Below, in pieces: positions 1-9,700 of a stretch of DNA of 64,000 nt. Location of the stretch: positions 329,501-393,500 of the forward strand of contig CAJNDS010002790.1 in NCBI GenBank assembly GCA_905221605.1, in the 5' to 3' direction. The position numbers and the translations under genes were made by a program. Source of the stretch: Symbiodinium natans (Eukaryota > Sar > Dinophyceae > Suessiales > Symbiodiniaceae). Position 1 is the first letter of the stretch. Every line of letters begins with the position of its first letter. The notes beneath the pieces were generated by a model. The model was not told where the DNA came from. It saw nothing but the letters and a program-made list of their open reading frames with translations, and made no database searches.

Positions 1-31
1 AAAAGGCAAAAGGGTACCCACTGGGCCACCA
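1..31 (-). mobile_element. Terminal part of introner-like element, family A
   Basis: The sequence ending GGGTACCCACTGGGCCACCAA matches the end of family A elements at 6259, 16376, 38683, 39846 and 46499. Read on the minus strand it gives TTG|GTGGCCCAGTGGGTACC, a GT donor placed exactly at the element end. The other end lies outside the window. Confidence 0.6.
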
Positions 32-180
32 ACGCACCCCTGTCACAACACACAAGACTTGACAGCACTATGAATCCCTAAATACCCGAACCCAGTAGGG
101 TTTAGGGATTCAGGTTTAGGGTTTAGGGCTTAGGGAGCACCCCTAGAAATTGACACCCGAACCAACGCAAAGGGCAAGAG

Positions 181-228
181 CTGGCGCGGTCGAGGCGCCC
201 TGCCAATGCGATAGCCTCAGGCCGCAGA
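181..228 (-). CDS. Possible small exon, unidentified
   Basis: A GC-rich non-repeat island on the minus strand reads AIALAGRLDRAS in one open frame, with an AG upstream on the minus strand and telomere-like repeats to the right. It has the composition of the better-supported exons but is too short to identify. It may belong with the exons at 2349-5010. Confidence 0.3.
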
Positions 229-384
229 GTTTAGGGCTTAGGGTTTAGGGTTTAGGTTTTAGGTTTGGGGTTCAGGGTTTAGGGTTTAAGCTTTCGGGGT
301 TTAGGTTGGGATGTTCCCCCTTATACTATCAGCCCCTTGGTTCCCTGAACCTTTAAGTGGGGGGGTGCGGGGGGGTCCCCAGAG

Positions 385-1110
385 AGAATCTGAGCCCCTC
401 AGGTTCATAGCTTGCAAGTTAAGAACCGAGACCCTCAGATGTCGAAGGAAAAATCCCGAATTAAGAATCTGAGCCCCTCAGGTTCTTAGCTTGTAAAGCT
501 TTTGCACAAGCAGGTGCCTAAAGAAAAAACCCGAACTCAGAATCTGAGCCCCTCAGATTCTTAGCTTGTAAGCTTTTGCACAAGCAGGCCCAAATCACAG
601 AAACCCCCACCTCAGAACTTGAGCCCCTCAGATTCTCAGCTTGTCAAGCTTTGACCCCAAACAATCAGAAAAAGCTCAAGCAATAAGGCCCCTGCCTGTT
701 CGTGTGCTGCTTGGGTTTTTTCTTTTGTGCTGTTTGGGGCCTTGGTTTGAGGGGCCTCAGCCTGAAAGAGATTGAGTTCAAACCTCAGAAACCTCCAAAG
801 TAAGAATCTGAGGGGCTCAGATTCTTAGCTCGCTAAGAATCTCAGCCCCTCAGATTCTTAGCTCGCTAAGAATCTGAGCCCCCCAGATTCTTAGCTTGCG
901 AAAGCTGTGCACAACCCTACAGCAGAGTTATGTGTGAAAGAATGCTTTGGGCTAGTGGCTACAGCGTCTTCCTTAAGACGTAAGGATGCTGGCTCGAATC
1001 CCACTTAAGAATGTGCTAAGAATCTGAGCCCCCCCCTGAAGCCGGAAGAACATCAAAATGCACACTGAACAAGTCGTTCTCTAGTTAAGAATCTGAGCCC
1101 CCCCTGACCG
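385..1110. repeat. Cluster of hairpin repeats AAGAATCTGAGCCCCTCAGATTCTTAG
   Basis: About nine copies of a palindromic unit occur near 388, 466, 538, 611, 803, 835, 867, 1018 and 1085. The arms AAGAATCTGAG and its complement flank a GCCCC-type loop, and the unit is usually followed by CTTG. The 803 copy has the inverted loop (GGGGC). The last two copies are half units. Spacers between copies differ in length and sequence. Confidence 0.8.
944..1008 (+). other. tRNA-like / SINE-head-like segment
   Basis: GGGCTAGTGGCTACAGCGTC resembles a Pol III A box and GGCTCGAATCCCAC about 30 bases further resembles a B box, with an anticodon-arm-like hairpin (CGTCTT/AAGACG) between them. The T-arm pairs poorly and no acceptor stem forms, so it is not called as a functional tRNA. 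It lies inside the hairpin-repeat cluster and may be the promoter head of a SINE. Confidence 0.35.
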
Positions 1111-1737
1111 GACCCTCGCACATTCTTAACCAACGCTCGCACTGTATAATATAAGGGGACCGCAAGGGCATATTATTCGTAACTATTCCGACCCCTAAGC
1201 CCTAAGCCCTAAACCCTAAACCCTACAGCCCATTCAGACTCTACGACCTTCTGCTGTCGGGAGGCTGTCGCCCCAGTATCGAACCACCTCGAACGGGTCG
1301 TGTCGTGGTCGAGGGTTGGTGGTGGCTCCAAGGTTCAGGGCTTCTAGGGTCTAGGGTCTAATGTTTAGGGTTTAGGGTTTGGGGTTTAGGGTTTAGGGTT
1401 TAGGGTTTAGGGTTTGGGGTTTAGGGTTTAGGGTTTGGGGTTCAGGGTTTAGGGATTCGTATGAGTTCGTGCGCAATGAGACGCGGGGGCGGCCAGTCAA
1501 AACCGAAGACACGAAGCCTAGCATTGTACCTTGGACCCCACCCAAGACCCTAATCCCTTTAAGACCCCTGTTGTGGGAATCACATTTGGCAGCATAGGGA
1601 GGTTGAGAGCATGAAAAGGAAAGACGGTAGGGACGGCCCATCCAGATAGACCCTGAAGCCCCTAAACCCCTGAAAGCCCTCGACCTCTAAATCCTGAACA
1701 TAATGCATCCCTTTACCCGAAGCTCTGTGAACCCCGA

Positions 1738-1822
1738 ACCCTAAACCCTAAACCCTAAACCCTAAACCCTAAACCCTAAACCCTAAACCCTAAACCCTAA
1801 ACCCTAAACCCTAACCTTAAAC
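1738..1822. repeat. Interstitial CCCTAAA array
   Basis: About eleven near-perfect consecutive CCCTAAA heptamers. The surrounding stretch 1110-2348 otherwise holds degenerate copies of the same heptamer and a GC-rich island at 1880-1955 in which no frame stays open on the minus strand. Confidence 0.9.
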
Positions 1823-2348
1823 TCCGAAACCCTAAACCCTAAACTCCTAAACCCTTTAGAGTTTCGAGGCCTAGGCTTCAGGAAGGCCACCCTTAGCTTG
1901 CTGAGGGCCCCCGTTCAGGCCAGCAGCGTCAAGCCCTCCAAGCCCTCCCGCCCCCTAAACCCTAAACCCTAAACCCTGAACCCTAGACCCTAGACCCTAG
2001 ACAACCCTAGACCCTAAACAACCCTAAACCCTAGACCCCCTAAACCCTAAACCCTAAACCCTAAACCCCCCTAAACCAAGAACCCTGAAGGGCCCCAACA
2101 CCCTAACACCCTAAACCCTAAACCCCGCAAAGCTCCAACAAAAAAGGCCTAGTGAGCCCTAAGCCCCTAAAACCCTGAAACCCCCTCCAACAAAAAAGTT
2201 TAAAAGAAACTATTAGGCCCTAACAACCGAAATTTCGAATCCTCACAAACCTGAACTCACCAAACCCCAATCCCCAAACCCTAAACCCTAAACCCCAAAC
2301 CCTACGAACCCTAAACCCCATAAAACCCCAAAGCTTTCCCACCTCGTT

Positions 2349-5010
2349 GCTCTGGTTCACGATGGCCACCGCCCCGATCTGTGGCTCCAAAGGGCCCATT
2401 GGGAGATGCAGGGGCGCACCCAGCTCCTGGCTGAGCGGGGGGTTTGGGTTTCGGGTTTAGGGTTTAGGGTTTAGGGTTAGGGGTTTAGGGTTTAGGGTTT
2501 AGGGTTTTAGGTTTTAGGTTTAGGGCTTTAGGGTTTGGGTTGTTTGGGCTTTTTGGGGCTTTAGAGGCTTTCGGGGCTTGGTGGTACTTTGAGGTTTACG
2601 GTTTAGGGTTTGGGGGTTCGGGCTTAGGGCTTGGGGTTGCAGAGTTTAGGGCTTTTGAGATTTGGGGTATAGGGGTTTGGGTTTAGACTTTAGGGTTTGA
2701 AGGTTTGGGTTTGAGAGTTTTAGGGTTTGAGGTTTACGGTTTGGGGTTTAGGGTTTTCAGGGGTTTTAGGTGCGTGACGGGGTTTAGGGGCTTAGGGCTT
2801 ATCGTTACATCCGAATCCAAACCCTTAAACCCTAAACCCTAAACCCTAAACCCTAACCCCTAAACCCTAAACCCTAAACCCTATCCCCTAAACCCTAAAC
2901 CCCTAGCCCTAAACCCTAAACCCTGAACACCCTACACCCCTTAGCCCTCCGAATCCGGAGATCCTGCAGCAGCTCCAGAACATCGGCCCTGAGCGAGCGG
3001 GGAGGGTTTAGGGTTTAGGGCTAGGGTTTAGGGTTTAGGGTTTAGGGTTTAGGGTTTAGGCTTTAGGGTTTAGGGTTTAGGGTTTCGGGTTTCGGGTGTA
3101 GGGCCAGGGTTTAGGGTTCAGGGTTAGGGTAAAGGGCTGCAGGCTTAGGGATCAGGAGACATCTCGCTGAGCGCCTGTCTTATGACATTCCAGTCTTTGG
3201 GTGCTCGCTGATAACTTTGGGCTTTTACACCCTGAGTTTGGACTGGGAAATCTTTCATTTGGAAACCCCCAATGTCATGTGGTTCAATTTTCGAGCATGG
3301 TGTTTAGTCCGCATTACGGCGAGGTGGCCTCTGCCTCTCTTCGGTTTCAAAGAATTCCCGCTGCGCTTGACGTGCCCAGCCTGTGGGGAACCGGAGGCCT
3401 CCATAGGGCATCTACTGTGCCAGCGTGCAGGCACGTGTGAAGCCTTTGCATCCTTCCGCAATAAGGTTCCTGGCTGCCCGAGCAGGGCATTAAGTATAGC
3501 CTTGTTGCGCACGTTGTTTGGCACACCAGAAACGCGGCTTGAAGCTCAGAACTACGTGGGCGCGTGCCTTCGACTGGCCTTTTTCTGATCTGCAGCTTTG
3601 TGCAAGCACCCGGTGGCCAGTGAAAGATCTGCGCCATGACGCTGCCTGCACATTTCGGTAGACAACAAGTGGGCGCGCCCCTTGCTGTGTGTCGGGAGTC
3701 AGCTGTTGCAGCCCTCTTCCTGGGTGCAGCTGTGCGGTCACACCTTACCTTACCTTACCTATAGGGTGTAGGATTGGGAGGAACTACTACAATTAACTAG
3801 GGGTCTAGGTAGGCTCTGGTTACTCTGAAATTTAAGCCAAGATCCCCGAAACCCTCAACCCTAAACTCTAAACCCTAGCCCTAAACCCTAAACCCTAAAC
3901 ACGCTCTGAGAGCTTGGCGAATCTGCGAGCGCCGCATCGTGCGCTGGTGTCCGGAACCTCGGGGAGGGTTTCGGGTTTATGGCTTTGGGTTTCGGGTTTA
4001 GGGTTGAGGGTGGGATGTTCTCCCTTATACTAGCAGTCCTCTATAGGGACTATAGTAGCCCCCCTATTCTGATCCCTATTAAGGACTGTGAGTACATCCC
4101 CAAGGTTTAGGGGCTTTGGTGTTTTTGGGTTTATGGTCCAGGGTCTAGGCTCCAGGATTTGGGGTTTAGGGGTTCTTGCATTTATGGGCTTTAGAGGGAT
4201 GTTCGGGTTTAGGGTTTAGGGTTTAGGATTTAGGGTTTAGGGTTTAGGGTTTGGGGTTTGGGGTTTATGGTTTAGGGCTCTCCTTCCCAAATCAGCGCAA
4301 GCTCCTTGTCCATGACTCAAGCTGCCCAAGGAGAGCAGCAACCCTGACCTCTGGGCTTCCCAGCATGCAGGGATTAGAGTTCCCTGAAGGCCCCCAAAAC
4401 GGCAAACCCTACCCAAAGGCTCCAATGTAGTTCCTTTTTGGGTTAGATATAGGGGGGTTCTAGTATGCTACCCCAAAAAGGCACCACAAAGGAGTCTTTG
4501 AGTAAACCCTCAACCTTCTCCTCCCAAATTTATAGGGACCCTCAGCCCTAGACTTCGACTTGACCACTCCAAACCCCAAAGCCCGAGACGCTTGAAACCC
4601 TGAACCTTAAGCCCCGAGCCCGCTAAAAAGAGCTGTCAGGCCCCAAAACCCAAAAACCCTAGAACCCTACAACCCTAAAACCCAAAATCCCACACACCCG
4701 AAAACCCATAACGCCCCAAACCCGCAGGTAAAACCCCTACTCCACATCGACCCCGCTGGGCTTCACACCAGCCCTAAACCCTAAACCCCAAACACTAAAC
4801 CCTAAACCCAACACCGTAAACCCTAAACCCTAAACTGCCCTAAACCCTAAACTGCCCTAAACCCTAAACCCTAAAATGCCCTAAACCCTAAAATGCCCTG
4901 AACCCTAAACCTGAAACCATGACCCCCCTGGGCTTCACACCAGTGGTCTGCCTGCTCCAGGGCAGACAGCGGCAGCTTGCACTTCTCGGCCAGGTACCTC
5001 TTCCGGCTTT
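2349..5010 (-). CDS. Exons of unidentified minus-strand gene(s)
   Basis: Four exon-like islands are seen. 4925-5010 reads KKSRKRYLAEKCKLPLSAL and onward, with a GT donor at CCACTG|GTGTG. 3901-3960 reads RTMRRSQIRQALRA with donor GAGC|GTGTTTAGGG. 2948-2986 reads ADVLELLQDLRIR after a pyrimidine-rich AG acceptor. 2349-2434 reads ELGAPLHLPMGPLEPQIGAV then AIVNQSNE, with an acceptor at GCTCAG and donor GAG|GTGGGAAAG. The last is reminiscent of a GAF-domain beta strand segment, but that is a weak impression. Whether all four belong to one transcript is not shown. Telomere-like repeats fill the gaps, and a LINE tail lies between the second and third. Confidence 0.45.
3166..3765 (+). mobile_element. 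5'-truncated LINE (non-LTR retrotransposon) 3' end
   Basis: A plus-strand ORF at 3217-3588 encodes the C-terminal tail typical of LINE ORF2 proteins: aromatic-rich sequence then a CPACGEPEASIGHLLC cysteine/histidine cluster of the kind found after the reverse transcriptase of many non-LTR elements. The coding part ends with LAFF and TGA. About 165 bases of 3' UTR follow, then a short tandem tail (TTACC)4 at 3745-3763. No reverse transcriptase domain is present, so the copy is 5'-truncated. It is the only feature in the first 20 kb with clear plus-strand coding. Confidence 0.65.
4012..4106. mobile_element. Introner-like element, GGGATGTTC family
   Basis: Starts GGGATGTTCTCCCTTATACTA and contains ATCCCTATTAAGGACTGTGAG, the same core and order as the copies at 9128-9232, 19245-19458 and 26170. 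Only the 9128 copy keeps both complementary ends. A further truncated copy is near 307-330. Confidence 0.6.
4424..4495. mobile_element. Introner-like element, inverted copy of 28555-28640
   Basis: CTCCAATGTAGTTCCTTTTTGG at the left and CCAAAAAGGCACCACAAAGGAG at the right form imperfect terminal inverted repeats. The reverse complement matches 28555-28640 along its length (GGGGTAG, then AACCCCC, then CTAACCCAAAAAG, then AACTACATTGGAG), so this is a second copy of one element in the opposite orientation. Confidence 0.6.
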
Positions 5011-5229
5011 TCTTTTGAGACTTTTAGGGTTTAGGGATTTAGGGTTTAGGGTTAGGGTTTAGGGTTTAGGGTTTAGGGCTTAGGGTTTAGGGTTTAGGGT
5101 TTAGGGTTTAGGGATTTAGGGGTACCTCTCCGGTTCTTGTTGGGGACTTTGGGGGAGTTCAGGGAGCTTGGGGCCTAGGGTTTAGGGGTACCTCTCCGGT
5201 TTTTGGGGACTTTGGGGAGTTCCGGGAGT

Positions 5230-5325
5230 TTAGGGTTTAGGGGCACCTCTCCCGGTTTTGGGGACTTTGGGGACTTTGGGGACTTTGGGACTTTGGGGAC
5301 TTTGGGGACTTTGGGGACTTTGGGG
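5230..5325. repeat. GGGGACTTT tandem repeat
   Basis: About eight tandem GGGGACTTT nonamers, one shortened by a base, inside a region of degenerate TTTAGGG repeats. It also creates an artefactual Gly/Phe-rich plus-strand ORF, which is not called. Confidence 0.85.
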
Positions 5326-5597
5326 AGTCTGGGGTTGGCGGTTCGGGGCTTAGGTTGGGGCTTGGTACCTCTCCGGTTTGGGGGGTTTGGGGTTTGGGGT
5401 TTGAGGAGTTAGGGGTTTGGGGTTTGGGACTTGGGGAGTTTAGGGTTTAGGGTTTGGGGCTTGGGGATTTAGGGAGTTTGGGGGTTTGAGGCTTGGGATT
5501 AGGAGCATTGTATGCACGGATGCTGCTCAGATGCACAGCTCCGCGCATGGCACATGCAATTGCAACCAAATGGGTTTAGGGTTTAGGGTTTAGGGTA

Positions 5598-6182
5598 GGC
5601 TATGAAGCAGCATCTGTGAGATCCCAGCAGGGATCTCCTTCGCGTCGCACATCGTCGAAAACCAGGTCCTCAAGCCTCGCCATTTTGAGAGGGCGAAACA
5701 TCATCTGCTCATCCTGAGCCTGTTCGCTGAGCCTCATCTTTCCATGGAATCTACTTGAAGGTCTTGTCAGTGGCATACTTGTCGCCCTAAACCCGAAACC
5801 CCAAACCCTAAACCCTAAACCCTAAACCCTGAACCCGAAACCCTAAACCCTAAGCCCTAAACCCTAAACCCGAGTAGACAAGCGGGAAGGCCTCCTCCCA
5901 CACCCGCTTCTTGCGGGCCTTATCCTCCTCCGTCTTGCGCTCTTCTCTCTCTACTTGGAGGTTCAGGGTACTCGAGGGGCTTAGAACTGTAAGTTTTAAA
6001 CTTATGACTGTACTTACAACTCTATTAGGGCACATAAGGGGCTTCTAACTGTATTTATAACCCCAACTATAAGTGTACTTCTAACCCCCCGAAGTCCTCT
6101 AAGTAGGGTTATCAGTAGACTTATAATTGGGGTTATAAGTGCCCTATGAACCTCCAAGTCTGTAGTGGAAAGCAAGCGAGAG
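5598..6182 (-). CDS. Exon chain ending in a stop codon; product unknown
   Basis: Three exons. 6155-6182 reads LSLAFHYRL. After an intron with terminal inverted repeats (5954-6154) the frame continues exactly in 5871-5953 as VEREERKTEEDKARKKRVW and onward, a highly charged helix. The donor of that intron reads TTG|GAGGTTC, a GA donor, and the acceptor is CCAAG. 5598-5779 reads KMRLSEQAQDEQMMF, then MARLEDLVFDDVRREG, and ends at TAG (5598-5600), so it is probably the terminal exon of a gene. The phase from the second to the third exon could not be reconciled by eye. The protein is not recognised. It could be the C-terminus of the ankyrin gene immediately upstream. Confidence 0.5.
5954..6158. 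mobile_element. Introner-like element with CTTGGAGGTTCA ends
   Basis: CTTGGAGGTTCAGGGTA at the left and TGCCCTATGAACCTCCAAG at the right are inverted repeats. Inner segments (TTATAACCCC and GGGGTTATAAG) are also complementary. Its ends coincide with the exon borders at 5953 and 6155, so the element is the intron. Confidence 0.75.
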
Positions 6183-6258
6183 CTGGGAGGAGGGTTTAGG
6201 GTTTGGGGGGGTGCCTGGCTTTGGGACCCTAGGCAGAAGCACCCTCAGCCCTGAACCT

Positions 6259-6363
6259 TGGCACCCAGTAACCATATTGTAATAAGGGCACCCTTTTTGG
6301 TTGGTTAATTGATAAGGGATTCCTGAACCAAAAAAAGTGAAAAGGGTACCACTGGGCTACCAA
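6259..6363. mobile_element. Introner-like element, family A
   Basis: Left end CACCCAGTAACCATA, inner GGGCACCCTTTTTGG, right inner AACCAAAAAAAG and right end GGGTACCACTGGGCTACCAAG. The two halves are complementary. The same plan is found at 16376, 38683, 39846 and 46499. Confidence 0.75.
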
Positions 6364-6706
6364 GGGACCCTCAACCCTACACCCCAAAGCCTGAACCCCG
6401 AACCCTCAAGCCGAAACCCCAAACCCACGACCCCAAACCCTGAACCCGGAAGCCCAAACCCTGAACCCTATTGGGTATAATTAGGCCTCTTAAACCCCTC
6501 AAACCCCCAAAGCCCCTTAAACCCTTTGAACCCTTTAAGCCTGTTAAGGAACCCTGCAGGGCGCTGACAGGGCTTATGGGGCACCATATACAGGTCCCTA
6601 AACCCTGAACCCGAAACCCTAAACCCTAAACCCCAAAACGCTAAACCCCAAAACCCAAAACCCAAAACCCTGAACCCTGCTTTACAGGGCTTTTTTTCAG
6701 GGGCAC

Positions 6707-9700
6707 CTCAGGGTCTGGACGTCGCCGTTCGCCGCCGCCAGATGCGCCACGTTGCGGCCGTCCAGGTCGCCTCGGTTTGGGGTTTGGGGGGTTTAGGGTT
6801 TAGGGTTTGGGGTTGAGCGCTCTTAAGGCTTTGGGGGTTTTAGGGTTCCAGGGTTTCAGATTTATTTGTTTTTTTTTTTAAAGTCGGGTTTTTAGGGTGG
6901 ATTTTTAGGGTTTCTAAGGTGTTCCTTATATGTTTGGGGTTGGGGGCGTTCAGCGCTCTGAATGTAGGGCTCTATGGTTTTAGGGTTTCAAGGGTTTTGG
7001 GGTTCTAGGGTTTTAGGGTTCTAGGGGTTTAGGTTTTAGAGCATTAAAAACAATCGGGTGTCTAGGGTGTGTTTTTTCAGGGCTTCTGAAGGTTTGCCTT
7101 ATACAGGCGTCCCCTAGAAAAATGGAACTGCCATTGCGGGTCTAGGAATAATCCCCCAACGTCTTTAGGGGCTCAGGGGTTTAGGCCCCTCACCGCAACA
7201 GTCGTGTTTGGGTTGTCAGGGTCGAGAGTGCAGCACTCTACCCTAATTGCTTAACAAACCCTAAACCCGAAACCCTAGTCCTATGTCCCGAGATGCACGT
7301 CCTCAAAGCTTCCACTCTAAATCCTTGTGGTCGGCTCTGCGTCTCCTTGAGGTCTCTTGTTTTAGAGGGAGGGGGGGGGCGTGTCGGGGGGTATCCTAAA
7401 ATCGTCAACAAGGACCAACATTTATGTAAAGCCCTGACCATGTACTCTAGACCCCCTAATCCCCAAACCCAAAGCCCTAGAGCCTCAACCCCATATCTCC
7501 AGCCCTAAGCCCTAAACCTCTTAGACCCCGCGGCCATCGCGAAGTCAGCATTTCCGGCGGGTCTTCTTGCTGTCCGACTCCGGCTCCACTGCAGCTTTTG
7601 CCCGGGCCCGTCTCAGGGTCGAATGCCACCGCTTTCTCATCGTCCAGCGGGCACCCACCTGGCTCCAGCGCTACCACGGATGGGCCTGCGGAGGCGCTGG
7701 CTCCTCGGAGGAAAGACGACATGCTTCGGCCCTCCTTGTGGAACCACTAGATGCCGCCACTCAGCAGCCTGCGCACTGTCCAGCTTGCGCCGATCACCAC
7801 ACACAGGTCCTGCAAAACTGGGCGAGCCACACCCCAAATCTTGAAGCTCCATCCACAGCCCCGCGAAAGCTAAACAGCTCAACCCCAAACCCTAAACTCT
7901 AGCCCTCTAGCCCTACACCCTAAGCCCTAAACCCTAGACCCCAACCACCCCCAAAAAACCTAAGACCCGGTAAAGGCCCGAAGCAACAATTCCAAAGCGG
8001 CTCCTTGAGACCCAGTGGCGCAGGCAAAGCGCATCTACAGAGACACCGCAGTCATTGACCTTGCCCCAGGTTGTTTAGGGTTTAGGGTCTTCGGGTTTAC
8101 GGCTCTGGGATGTTTGAGTTCGTCGTTGTCACTTGCAAATCACATCTGTTGTCACGTAGTGTTGAATATGGAGATCATACAAAATGATGGATTGTGATGC
8201 AGATAAACATTCCGAAGATTTCTATTCTAGAATTTGGGGATTAGGGAGTTTGCCCAGGGTTGAAATGTTCAGCCGTTGTTTGGGGATTAGGGTTTCGGAC
8301 TGCCCCCAAAGCTTAAACCCTAATTTAGGGTCTGGCTTTAGGGGACGAAGTGCTTGGGGAGAGAGGGGTGGGACGGCTGACGCACCCAGTGCGAACCAGT
8401 TGATGGATCGTCGTTTCGGGTTTAAGGTTTAGGGGTCCACCTTGGGGACCAAATGAAGCCTCTACCCTCTACAAGTATAATCCCTAGGGTATATGCACGA
8501 TATAAGCCCTTGCAGGGTTCAGTTAAGTCCCCAAATATGTGCCTTAAACCCTATATAAACTCTGAACTCTGGGATTTGTGCAAGAGGGGGGTTGGCTTCT
8601 CGCGCAAGAGTTGTTGTCTAGGCTTCTACCCTACACGAGCCCTGTGCGAAGGCGAGAGAGGGATAAAGGACCGCCCCAAACGTCAAGCCGGTGCACTGGC
8701 GTGCCCCCCGACGTTTGTTCGTGACAACCTCCCTTCGCATAAGCCGTATGGATCATGAAGAACATATAGAGGCCCTGAGCCCTATAGAAGCCCAAACCCT
8801 GAACCAGCCAAGCAGCCAACCAACCACCCGAAACCCAAAAGGTCCTTTGAACCCAGAACCCCAACCGCCTAAGGGTTTAGGGTTTAGGGTTTAAGGGTTA
8901 AGGGTTAAGGGTTTAGGGTTTAGGGTTTAGGGTTTAGGGTTTAGGGTTTAGGGTACTCGAGCGCTCTTCGGGCAGAGGGCCAGCACCCCGAGGAAGCGCC
9001 AGTACTTGCGAGCTGTGGCCAGATGGGCAGCGTGGCTTCCGGTGTTGTCCGCCGAAGTCCTGGGGTTTAGGGTTTAGGGTTTAGGGTTTAGGGTTTAGGG
9101 TTTGGGAGTCAAGAAGGCGTACGAGCTGGAATGTTCCCCCCTTATACCCACAGCTCGTTTAATTCGGGATTATAGTACTCACTATTCGAATCCCTATTGA
9201 GGACTGTCAGTATAAGGGGGAACATCCCAACGTATGAGGGATTTTTAACTTCCGGGACAACCTGCTCCTTTTTTTAGTCAGGTCTCAGCTCCTAAACTTG
9301 GGATGTTCCCCCTTTTTTGAGTACAAGGGGGAACATCCCAATCCGAAACGGTAGATCCCTTTAAGGGTTGCGAAGAATGACCGTATAGTAGTACCGGGTA
9401 CTGCTTGGGGGTTCTACTTTCTTGGATAAGCCCCGAAAGCCCTACACCCCTACAGCCCTCAAATCCTGAAAATCCCTAAGCCCCCTAAAGCCCCTAAAGA
9501 CCCTCAAAAACCCTCAGAACCCTAAAACCCTACCCTGAAGCTCCCCAACCCTAAACCCCTAAACAATAAAACCCCTTGGGGGTCTCAGGGCTTTAGGGAC
9601 CCCCCCCCCCCACCCCCCCTGAAGCCCTTTAAAGCCCCAAAGCCCAACCCTAAACCCTAAACCCCTAAACCCTAAACCCTAAACCCTAAACCCTAAACTG

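Noticed and set aside
944-1008. Functional tRNA gene
   Set aside because: A- and B-box-like sequences are present but no acceptor stem and a poor T-arm. Kept only as a tRNA-like or SINE-like segment.
385-1110. CRISPR array from regularly repeated hairpins
   Set aside because: Spacer lengths vary from under 10 to over 150 bases, some spacers are themselves repeated, and the genome is eukaryotic.
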